Part shown: positions 15,501-24,822 of the stretch, in pieces
How positions within the stretch are numbered: the first letter of the stretch is position 1
Layout of the letters: the number at the start of each line of letters is the position of its first letter
Assembly (NCBI GenBank): GCA_905250075.1
Contig: CAJNOP010000013.1
Location: 1,470,188 to 1,534,187 of the forward strand
Reading direction: 5' to 3'
Source: Rotaria sp. Silwood1
Taxonomy: Eukaryota; Rotifera; Eurotatoria; Philodinida; Philodinidae
Length of the DNA: 64,000 nt
Notes under the pieces: generated by a model
Seen by the model: only the letters and a program-made list of their open reading frames with translations
Told to the model about the DNA's origin: nothing
Databases searched by the model: none
Made by a program: the position numbers and the translations under genes

Positions 15501-16261
15501 AAATGACTTCGGGCAAGTCACTAACGGCTGTTTGTCTGTCATCACCCGTCCAATAGCATGCTGGCTTAGTAGTGACATACACTTGTTCTTGTGATTAGTC
15601 CGTATGCATGGAAACTCAAGGGATTGAGCATAAGAGTTCTAAGCTAGGCCGACCTTCTGTCCAGAACTACAGCTAGTATTGGTTATAGAAAAAGATAGAT
15701 ATCGAGTTATTTAATTTGCGACTACGCATAATCCAATACCTCAAGGAAGAACTATTCTCCTTTTTCATTGAGTTTTCTTCAGTTGTACTATTATATAATG
15801 TTGTTTTTTTTTATTTTCTAGGGCATTTACACAGCAGATTCGTTTGCAAAAAGTCTTGGTTATTGTTCAGGTATAACACAGAATGATGGTGAACGTTGTT
15901 TTATGATATTATGTGAAGTTGCTTTGGGTAAAATAAAAGAAGTTGGTTTTAATAATAATGGTGACGACAATACAAAACAACTTGATTTAAGCGAATTTCA
16001 AAGTCGTAAAGGTGTCGGTCGAAATATACCTGATCCCCGATATACAATTACTCGAAATTATGGTTTGTATTAGTGAAAAACAAGAATTTTTTTCTTATTA
16101 ATATTTTGAGCTGTTTTTTCTTAGGTGTACGTATGCCCCTCGGTAAATTAATTGGCAACCCAGACTTAAAATTTGGCTATAGCGGTCTTCATTATAATGA
16201 ATATATTGTCTACGATGAATCACAAGTAGCTCTACGTTATCTTGTGCAATTTCGTCGTTAA
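539..16261 (+). CDS. Ankyrin-repeat / WGR / PARP catalytic protein (PME-5/tankyrase-like poly-ADP-ribose polymerase)
   Basis: Predicted NAD+-dependent poly(ADP-ribosyl)transferase. Exons: 539-613, 681-788, 857-943, 3114-3810, 4615-4686, 4738-4852, 4914-5031, 5095-5258, 5318-5402, 5457-5570, 5632-5754, 5815-5892, 6768-6931, 6995-7226, 7291-7881, 7936-7983, 8312-8584, 8644-8751, 8807-9769, 9832-10971, 12608-14391, 14456-14498, 15822-16062, 16125-16261. They total 7560 nt, 2519 aa, with every junction in frame. The N-terminus is acidic/lysine-rich with D and S runs and Lys/Arg-rich (nuclear-signal-like) stretches. Ankyrin-type repeats run from about residue 390 to 1830. A Gly/Arg-rich segment lies near 1815-1835. 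The WGR domain has RWGRIGDDGQ near 2067, followed by an alpha-helical PARP regulatory region from about 2147. The catalytic domain keeps the H-Y-E triad: H2363 in WHGT, Y2397 in GIYTADS and E2500 in YNEYIVYD. C. elegans PME-5 has the same domain order, whereas vertebrate tankyrases have SAM and no WGR. Internal exon borders are inferred, and the weakest are in the N-terminal 300 residues. Confidence 0.88.
944..3113 (+). other. Large intron 3 of the PARP gene
   Basis: A 2.2-kb intron from GTGAGT at 944 to CAG at 3111-3113. It is AT-rich with many stops. Short ORFs inside it have no recognisable domain. No RNA gene seen. Confidence 0.6.
5893..6767 (+). other. PARP intron of 875 bp
   Basis: It begins GTGAGT and ends TTTTAG, between two ankyrin exons. 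It contains a 100-codon open stretch (6008-6310) that I do not recognise and treat as chance or relic sequence, and a short C-rich run near 5975-6005. Confidence 0.55.
10972..12607 (+). other. PARP intron of 1.6 kb
   Basis: It separates the last large ankyrin exon (ends at 10971) from the WGR/catalytic exon (starts at 12608, after CTGTAG). Nothing coding is recognised on either strand. Confidence 0.55.
12692..12745 (+). repeat. Tandem 27-bp duplication encoding a Gly/Arg-rich motif
   Basis: Two adjacent 27-bp units (12692-12718 and 12719-12745) differ at one base (AAA/AAG) and each encode GRGRGGKGL. They lie inside the PARP reading frame just upstream of the WGR domain. They are in phase, so the frame is kept. 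Confidence 0.85.
14499..15821 (+). other. PARP intron of 1.3 kb, with a possible SINE-like segment
   Basis: It splits the catalytic domain between the GSSFGK and GIYTADS motifs. Its 3' third (about 15470-15690) is richer in G/C than the rest and contains a sequence resembling a Pol III A box near 15562, with a weak B-box-like sequence about 75 bp later. The remainder is plain AT-rich intron. Confidence 0.4.
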
Positions 16262-16490
16262 ATCTTCTTTTGCTTGAAAGCTTCAGTGATATTTCATTAT
16301 CTAGCAAACATAAAAATGATTTTGTGTCTTTTTTCTTCTTTGTTTTAGGCTCTTTTCTCCTTTTTTTTGTGCTCGTATGTGCTTTTTTTGTAGCATGTTG
16401 TTTCGCTCGGAATTTTTTTTTGCGTTACAACATAGTTTACGTTTATTGGGCTATTCTTTGACTCGTCAGTTTTGTGTTTTGAAGGATGAA

Positions 16491-16539
16491 AATAAACTTT
16501 TTTCGAATTTGAAACGAAAAAACGTTTCTTTTTAATAAA
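16491..16539 (+). promoter_or_regulatory. Candidate poly(A) signals of the PARP gene
   Basis: AATAAA occurs at 16491-16496 and again at 16534-16539, about 230-280 bp after the PARP stop codon on the same strand. Confidence 0.5.
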
Positions 16540-16890
16540 GTTTTTAATTGATAATCTACATAAGGAATGTGGAACATATGAACTATTTCAAAAAAGAAAA
16601 AGCTTTTCAAACGGTTACGTAGAAATTCTTGCAAGATAATTTTCACTGATCAAAGATAATAGAAAGATGCTAAAGTTTCGCTTTGGTGTAGAACCAATAG
16701 TATGAAAAAGTTTCCAATTATTATAAAAATTTTCAATGATTTACTATGATGAAAAACATAATATTATATAGTCATCGAACGGTTATCTGATTGTAAAATG
16801 GCTCAATTTTATTACAGATCTATTTTTTTAACAGATAAGTTTAATTGATCCCATGAAGATTCCCAATTATTAAACTCTACAGAAAAAGGA

Positions 16891-16925
16891 TGTGGGTGTC
16901 TGTAAACACAAGATCCACACCCACA
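16891..16925. repeat. GT-rich fold-back
   Basis: A 9-bp stem: 16891-16899 (TGTGGGTGT) pairs with 16917-16925 (ACACCCACA), with a 17-nt loop. Similar GT-rich fold-backs occur near 35232 and 56562. Confidence 0.5.
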
Positions 16926-17322
16926 CCCTAACAATTTATAAAAATAGGTAAAGCAAAAGAAAAGAATAAGAAATCGATTCATTCTTGTTTCTTATAAATG
17001 ACCTATTGTTCTAATTAAAATGAAAAGAGAAAAAATATTGATAAAATATTTTTTTCAGGCTAGTTCTTAGCATTTCTGATGATGCCATTTGATAAATACT
17101 AGACATTGAAACAATACAATGAATATCCGTGAAAATTAGACTATATATTCTTTAGTCAACATTATCATAGCTGCACTTGATCTTATATATATTAAATTAA
17201 AAATCGATTAAGATCACCATTTAATTGACAAACACTGGGATAAAAAGTTTAATATTTGGCGATAATTTGTGTCGATCATATTTGGATTGAATAATCAATT
17301 CTTCACGAAATCTGTCTTATTT

Positions 17323-17745
17323 CAGGACATTTATAAGCAGTAGCCATATGATCTGTGTCACAATGCTAACATTTAACTGAATACTCATCGCGTTTATTAC
17401 TATTACTTCTATTTTGCTAACATCTTCGACAAGCATCGATAGGTGAATAACATTCTTTCTTTATATGACCTGGGATATTGCATTTGGCACAGATGAAACT
17501 TTTTGGTGATAGTAAATATTCTTCAACTTAAAATATTTGTTCGTCGAATGCAATTTCACCAACATTTATTATTTTAATATAATCATCTTTCTGATAACAT
17601 CCTAGTCTAATATCTCAACTATTGAATCTCATTGTGGCCAGCATATCATTGATAGCAAATACTGATAGAAACAAATTTACAAATGCATCTATAATATCGT
17701 CTTGATCTAATGCGTTTGGTACAAATTTGATAACAACGGAGAGAT
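17323..17745 (-). pseudogene. Decayed retrotransposon ORF1 (gag-like) with CCHC zinc knuckles
   Basis: One minus-strand frame read from about 17745 down to 17323 gives a protein-like sequence broken by several in-frame stops. It ends in a C-X2-C-X4-H-X4-C knuckle (CAKCNIPGHIKKEC). A second knuckle-like C-X2-C-X3-H-X6-C follows and carries a stop in place of one spacer residue. The sequence before the knuckles (DYIKIINVGEIAFDEQ, then YLLSPKSFIC) is what precedes zinc knuckles in ORF1 proteins of jockey/RTE-like non-LTR elements. The family assignment is inference. No matching reverse transcriptase was found next to it. Confidence 0.6.
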
Positions 17746-19888
17746 TGATTTATTCTCACTTTAATTGTCTTATAATACGAATAAGTAAAACACAATTAAA
17801 TAGAAGCCAGAAAATGTTTCATATATGAGTATTCTAAAACTCATTTTTATGAAATATCAACACGAATGTCCTTAGTATGGCTGATGAGACACTTTTAACT
17901 ACATGACGATAGTTTAACGTAATATAATTCGCTATGATGTTTCTTTTCTACCAAGATCTAAGCGCAATGCTAATAGCTCTTCTACTGAACCTATTTATCA
18001 TTGCATTTTAACAACCAATACATATACTTCTTACAGCAATTAACTTATAGACTTCAGAAATTCAAAACAAAATCATATGAACAATACTAAATAAAAGGTG
18101 TTTCGGATACTGAAACGAACATGAAAATTGATTTATTTCAAATCCAACCACTGAAAGCGACATTTAACGAAGCAAATGCAGTGAATTTGATTTTCGATGA
18201 AAATCATGGAATTCAATTAAGGAAAACGTCTGTTTTCATTGATGCTTCTGAAGCGCATCAATTGTTGTTCTGATTTAATCATTTTAATGCAGTTTTTTTC
18301 CTTTTTTAAGCCACTAGGAGTAGAATAAAACATTCATGGTAATTCTAAATTTTTTGTTTAAATCTTTTAATCATGTCGATATACATGGCCGAACATGTTT
18401 TTCTTATTCAATATATGTTATCAAACACATATCTTCATAAAATGTTTTATCTGACCGTTTCATTTTATTTGTAAATATTTTTCTGTATGAAAGTACCACA
18501 GTCACAGCAAACTTTTGTTCATATCATTGTTTTGTTTATACATTGAGGTATTCGGAGACAGTGTTGAGGCCTAATCACAAAGAAGAAAAAGAAAGTGAAA
18601 TATTGTATACCACGTGACAACTTGTCGTAATAGTTTTATATTTATTTTCGATTGAATTGCATCCATCACGTAATGATTTGTTTACATGAAAGTAAGTAGA
18701 ACTCATCCATAAAAGGTGTCTAGCTAAATAAAAGAATGAGCGATCCGTCAAAACTGGACAAAACTGAAAAGAGAAGAAGGGCTGTTAAACATTTCTAAAC
18801 ATTCAGAAACTTACATTAAATGTTTACATTCTTTTTCAGACAACTTTCCAAGAAGTTTTGAAGTTTTGCTTATTTCGATGATCATTTTTAAATGAGATAT
18901 GGACTGAATGTCAATCCGTTAAATGTGAATATGGTGTTGAAACAACTCAAAATTAGACTACATGTATAGGTAGTCATTTACTGGAATAGCCATATGAACT
19001 TTGTTGGATTTTCGAATATCATTTGTATTCGACCTCATCTTTTGTTTTTACTATTTTTCATTCGATAAAATAGAATTTTTTTAAAAAACAAAAACTTTAG
19101 AATAGATTAGATGTTTTCTTATGTTGATGAAACGTGTGTTTTATCTCTTTTAGATTCATTTCTAGTCTGAATATATAAATTTAAGCCACTCTTATTTAAT
19201 AAAAAAAGAAGTAGTTTCTTTGAACGAGCAGGTTTTTTCTGAAAGTTTTTTACACTAGAGACCCAGAAGAGAAGAAGAGAGGTCGATGAAACTAGAGAAA
19301 TGCGGAAATAGGAATCGAAAGTTACTATTTTTATTTGAACATCCTTAATAGATAATCCTTTTTTTTCGATATCGAAGGAAAAGAGAAAGAGAAGACTTAA
19401 ACAATCTATAAAAGACAGAGGAAATTGAGGAACTAGCCATTATTACACATGTCTTCAGCTCAAAACGCAAGTTTCTTATTTATTTTTTATTCCTTGCCTC
19501 CCATGCATTAGGTGCTCGACTTAGATGATGGTAAGAGCCATGGAGGATGATAGCTGAGCCTCTAGACTAGTTTCAATTGAACAATAGGCACAACAAAGAA
19601 AAACGTCAGCTTTTTTGTTGAGAAGAGAAAAGACGCGAAAAGAAAGTGAAACGCAAATATGGTGGTTAGTAGAGAGGGCGAAGTAAGAGAGCCTCGCAAC
19701 GAACTTTTGATACTTCAATACAATACAGAAATCTTTATCTGCACTTTATATTGTGTGTGCGAACAGATGTATGTGTTATGTAGAGAAATTCTTTCTTGTC
19801 TCAAATATTAGGTGAGGAAAATGCAAACTATGAACGGAGTGTATTTATTGTTCATCTAAAAAAATAATTGCTTTTGCTTCTGTAGTAG
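17746..19888. other. Intergenic, no gene recognised
   Basis: AT-rich, with purine-rich stretches around 19250-19420. A 65-codon minus-strand ORF near 19521-19718 shows no domain. No RNA gene or element boundary is evident. Confidence 0.5.
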
Positions 19889-20302
19889 TTTAATTCAAAC
19901 GGCAATACTACAATCACTCAGAATCAGTTGAAGGATGCTTTGGAATCGATTAAAAATGACCTTGAGAAGATCAAGACAATCCTTAACAGCTGGATTACAA
20001 AACTTCACTTGGTGTTCAAGTCTTGCTGGGAACCAGTCAAGTTCATATTACCTAGCTGGACAGGTCAGTCTACAATTCTGATTGACTCAGTAGAAAAACA
20101 TTTGGTTCAGCGGCACACAGTCGGACCAATCAATGCGAAAATCACCTCAATAATTGTAGAAATTGTTCATCCCACATCAAGTCTCATATATCAACAAGAA
20201 ATAGATAAAAAAGAGTATAAATATCCATCTATCACGTTTCATTTACTAAAAAGAAATACTTCAGCAAAAATAAATAGCAAGAAAGAATATGAAAAGATAT
20301 AA
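19889..20302 (+). CDS. Unassigned ORF, possibly a 3' exon or gene relic
   Basis: An open frame of 137 codons plus stop, starting right after a TAG that could be a splice acceptor. The frame has no ATG near its 5' end, so it would need an upstream exon, which I could not find. The N-terminal third is a charged, helix-prone segment (DALESIKNDLEKIKTIL) that could form a short coiled coil. The C-terminus is Lys-rich. I recognise no family. It may be the end of a gene, a gene fragment or chance. Confidence 0.25.
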   Translation, partial: FNSNGNTTITQNQLKDALESIKNDLEKIKTILNSWITKLHLVFKSCWEPVKFILPSWTGQSTILIDSVEKHLVQRHTVGPINAKITSIIVEIVHPTSSLIYQQEIDKKEYKYPSITFHLLKRNTSAKINSKKEYEKI

Positions 20303-21822
20303 AATCATGTCTGAAGAATGGTACGCTTAGAAATTTCCTAAGTGGCCATATTTTTTTGACTTTAGTAAGTATATAATTTTGTAACTTTTTAAATAGGATA
20401 TCAAATGAGAATAGCAGAATCTTGGTTATTTCGATTTTCAAAGTACAATATAAGTTGAAAGCTAGAAACACGGATGATAAATGCAGTCAATATACTACAA
20501 TTGTCTATCAATATATGAATAATATATCTCATGAGATTAAACAATCAATTGATGATATATATGTCAAAAACAAATCTCATGGAAGAACTATCAAATTCAT
20601 AATTTCAGCCTTTTATTATCTTATCTGAGAATACTCAAACAAAATCCACCGTGATAGAATCGGTTATTAAAAAATTATCAGGAATGAACTATTGTGTGGG
20701 TAGCTTTTAGATTTCAAAACCTGATGAAACTAGTGTTAAAATGTTAGTTTCAACATGCTCTTTCTATGGATATATGATTCAACGAAGTTTGTAAAGAAAA
20801 GTACTGTTGGATAAATTTGATCTCTTATTCGCACCATCCTTTGGTCATAGCAACAATTTATAGAAGAAAGGTTAAAGTGTACAGAACGCGAAAATTAATG
20901 ATACTATGTAAGGCATCGAAAACGCAAAATTCTAGTACAATTTTTTGTCATCTGTTATACATGATTCGATAGAGTTTCAGCAGCTGAGTTAGAATCTGTA
21001 TCTTGTTATTTCTTTTGATAGTTCTTTCAGTACAAAAATCGCGTTTTTCGATAGCCGAGAAGGGTTCATTTTTTTGAAACTACATTTTTCATATGAAAAA
21101 ACTGATGCATTTTTTTAGATTTTAAAATATTTCGTTTCATGTGGTTTGGAAAGCTGATATGTTGAGATTCACTATGAAAAACTGAGTGTGTGAAGGTAAT
21201 ATTTGGTAAGGTGTCGCTAATTCAAAGTCAAGCAAAAGTGAGTTGTAGTGGCATTATACATGAGTCTACAGAATTCATAAAGCTGATCACCACTATGTAG
21301 TTTTTAATTTCTAAGATTGTGTTTTAGGTAAGAAATTTAGAAAAAAAACAACGTCTCAGCAAAAGCAAAAAATAGTCGTTTCTCTTGAACAGGATGTGGG
21401 TTTGAATGAAATGAAAAACTATTCGAATCAAGGTTTATATGCTATTTTATATGGTTTAAAAGAAGATATGTATTGATACAATTTATATTTTTCATTGAGC
21501 AAATCTAAAGTTTTTACTACTGTAAGATTTACTTGTTACCACTAATTATATACAATAAACTGAGCACTTTGTAATTAAATACCAATAATGCATGTACTGA
21601 TCATTTACTCTTTATACTGATCGTTTGTATATTTTTTTACTGATCAGTTAAATCATAACATGTAAAATATATTAATTTTTCTACAAAATAAATATCAAAG
21701 CAAAGTATTGCTTTGCAATTATAACAGTATAAGTAAACTCCTAACAAAAAAAATAAATATTGTATAGAAACACATATGCACTATTACAAAAGTAAAAAAG
21801 GAAATATAGGTTTTTATTTAAA
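20303..21822. other. Intergenic, no gene recognised
   Basis: AT-rich and stop-dense. The last 100 bp probably contain the 3' UTR of the EEPD1-like gene on the minus strand. Confidence 0.5.
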
Positions 21823-23580
21823 TTAAGATAAATCAAATTCCATCCAAATCGGACAATGATCACTTACTAAACCACCCAATGCCCAACCATTTGGAATCCA
21901 AATATTAGTAAGATTATCACGAATAATTCCGGAATTTCCTTAAAATAATAATAGTTGAGTTTAATGTTAAAAATAAATCTTACCTGTACTTAAACTTTTC
22001 GCTTCCTCAGAAAGCCAAATATTATCTATACAAATTGATCCTTGTGGTTCTTTTAAACTAATATTTGTATTTTGTTGAATAACATATGAGTAATTACATT
22101 TAACTAACGCTTCAAATTCTGAAGCTGTTGGAACACTATTAAAGTCTCCAAAAATGATTACATGTTTTTGTTCTTAAAAATTAAACACAGAAAATAAATC
22201 AAATCAAATTTCTTCTTTGAGTCTTACCAATTTTATTCTTCATAGCTTGAGCTAAAACTGATAATGATTTAGCTTCATCTTTTTTTTCTTCACTTTTATC
22301 TCCATTTGATTTTTTTGTTGTTAAATGAATATTAACAAAAACTAATTCAAGTCTATTAAATATACGAAATATAGTAATATATGGTAATTGAGTAAAGTAT
22401 GTTTTAAATGGTAATAATGAAGCCTTTTTAAATTCAATACCAATTGATTCATCATACAGAAATCCAAGATATTCAGCTGTCTTTTACATAAAAAATAAAT
22501 ATAAAAGAAAACGAAAGATTTATTTATTTTAATTTACCTGTAATGTTTCAATAGAGACATCACTGGTAATAGATTTCCATTTTCCATGACGACGATTAGG
22601 CCAATTTTTAATTGATGGAATAGTTGGATTATTTAGTTCTTGCACAATTGAATCCAACGATTCTTTGTTTCCAATTTCTTGAATACCAATTAATGAAAAA
22701 CTACGCAAATTAAAATTTAACCAATAAAACAATAAATTTCTTGTCTTTACTTATTTTCAAGTATAACTCGACAAATAACTTCTCTAACACCTGGGTTTTG
22801 TACCTTATCATTGGTTAATTGTTGTAAATTCCATGAAACAAAACGAAAAGTATTTTGTTTATTAGTATGGTTAGGAATAACAGATGGATGTGAAGGAAAC
22901 GATGAAAGAAGTAATGTTTGTGTTTCATTTGGTAATGTTTGTAATAAACGTGAAATAAATAAAAGTGTGTCTTTTGCATTATCATCATTTCTATTTAATG
23001 TTGAATAAAGATTATTCAATGAAGTGTAACTAATAGAAGTTCTAATTTTTTTATCATCAACAGTGACAAAAGGACGAATGGTCTCTAAAATAATGTAGTC
23101 GATTCCCTTTATTTTAAGTAAATCTCTAAGAGAACGAAATAATCCTTTTCGTTCTCGACGTTGAATTATTCGTTTAACAAGATTTGGTGTTAAACCAGCT
23201 ACTGAGCATAATTCATCATATGATGCTAAATTCAGATTAATAAGTTCTTTTTTATTATTTAATGAAGAACAAGAAGATGAATCAATAGTTATATCAGCAT
23301 AAATACGTCGAAGTAAATTCGAAGTTATTCCATTAACTTGTACAAGTTCACTGATTTGTGTAAAGCCATCATGGCTTTGTCGATATTCAATTATATTTTT
23401 TGCTAATTGTCGATTTATACCAGGTAAAAATAATAATTCATCTTCTGATACGTGATTTATATTAATTGCATTATTATTAATTGGTTCTTCATAGTCATAA
23501 TTTAGTTTTGTCATTGAGTTACGATGACATAAATGGAAATTTCTAACTGATATTGGCAGACAACTATTTGAAGAGCCCAT
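21823..23580 (-). CDS. EEPD1-like protein: tandem helix-hairpin-helix plus endonuclease/exonuclease/phosphatase domain
   Basis: Five exons on the minus strand: 23580-22751, 22700-22538, 22480-22228, 22172-21984, 21938-21823. They sum to 1551 nt, 516 aa. I chose the ATG at 23580 over one three codons upstream because it gives MGSSNSC, an N-myristoylation/palmitoylation-type start as in vertebrate EEPD1. Two ComEA-type HhH DNA-binding regions occupy about residues 39-93 and 115-172. The EEP fold begins near residue 247 (SWNLQQL) and shows QE at 284-285, NIHL, GDFNS (D425, N427) and SDH (D505, H506), the usual metal/catalytic set of DNase I-like enzymes. EEPD1 is known for roles in replication-fork repair and at membranes; its role here is inferred. 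Length is close to vertebrate EEPD1 (about 570 aa). Confidence 0.9.
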
Positions 23581-24352
23581 ACTGTACAATACTCAATGTA
23601 TTTTTCCTATTTATCTCAAGAAGAAAAAGAACAATAGAAAAAAAAATAACTTCGTCCTTGATCTGCTCTGTTTATGAAAAATGCACGTATTTGATATTGC
23701 GTGATAATCTTGATTCAATTTGTATTGATGGGATTAATGTATAAGTCAATCTTTGATCACTTGTTTTGTGTTTTTTGCTGAAATTAAGGATACATAAATG
23801 ATATGTTTGATAATATATTGCTCTTTTATAAACGTAGAGATTGGGAATAAAATAAGAAAAAAAAAGGAAAAAGATAATTTGACATACTCATCAAAATGAC
23901 AGAGTGAATAAAATCAGATGCATTTTCATATAAAAAACAAACTGACGATTGTATAATGATGATAGATAACCAATCATGGTTGAGTTAGTAAGAAAAATCT
24001 ATTTTAACTGAATATCTGATTTATTCATTTTTACAGCTCGTTATACGGTAACTAGTTGCTCTCAACATAATATATAAGCATTGTAGTCACAATGAAATAC
24101 ATTTTTTTTCATACAGATCAATGAATAACATATAGTAGTAAAAGTACAAAAGTATATGAAAAGAACGAAAAAGAGAATACAGATATGTAACATATACACA
24201 ATGTATTGATGTATGACGTGAAAAAAATAGAACATTGATCGAAAGCAATCGTCAACCGAATAATAAAATAACTAAATATGGATTAAAATGAAAAATATAG
24301 TCATTACAATTAAGGTCGTCTATTAAATCAAGGAAAATTATATCGTTTTGAA
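23581..24352. other. Intergenic between two minus-strand genes
   Basis: Probably the EEPD1-like promoter and the 3' UTR of the small membrane-protein gene. No other coding signal. A 63-codon plus-strand ORF at 23553-23744 overlaps the EEPD1 start and looks like chance. Confidence 0.45.
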
Positions 24353-24822
24353 TTATATTGAAAAACCTTGGTTATGTATAGAATCATCAACATATTGATA
24401 TAGATGTAATCGTCTTGGTTTTTCTACATCAAGTTCGTGTTTCACTGTACAATATTCATAACAATTATAATAAAAACAAGTGATCAGAATAAATATAGGA
24501 ACCAATATAACTAATATAGTACGATTTAAGTTTGCAGAACAAGTATGAAAAGGTACACAGAATTCAAATGATGACGATGATGAAATCTGTGATTGATCAT
24601 TTACAATAGTTGTTGATGTTGGATAATGTTTTTCGTTTCCCCATTGTTTTATTTTTGATTGATTAAAACGATTTTTTATCTCTATAGATTCTGTCTTGCT
24701 TGTCTGAACTATAAATAAAAATTAAATTGAATAATATATGAAATTATCTGAAAAGAACAACAACACTTACATAGTACAAACATGATTGATAAAACCAAAA
24801 AATAATTAATTGATCGAGACAT
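24353..24822 (-). CDS. Small predicted type I membrane protein, family unknown
   Basis: Two exons, 24822-24771 and 24708-24353, joined across a 62-bp GT-AG intron, give 135 aa. The first 18 residues (MSRSINYFLVLSIMFVLF) look like a signal peptide. A short Ser/Thr-rich extracellular stretch follows, then two cysteines (CVPFHTC) and an NRT glycosylation sequon. Next come a membrane segment of about 20 residues (ILVILVPIFILITCFYY) and a charged cytoplasmic tail of about 40 residues. It is an uninterrupted two-exon model in an AT-rich setting with gene-like codon use. I recognise no homologue. Confidence 0.6.

Noticed and set aside
22811-23008. Plus-strand ORF opposite the EEPD1-like first exon.
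   Set aside because: Antisense shadow of a clear coding exon.
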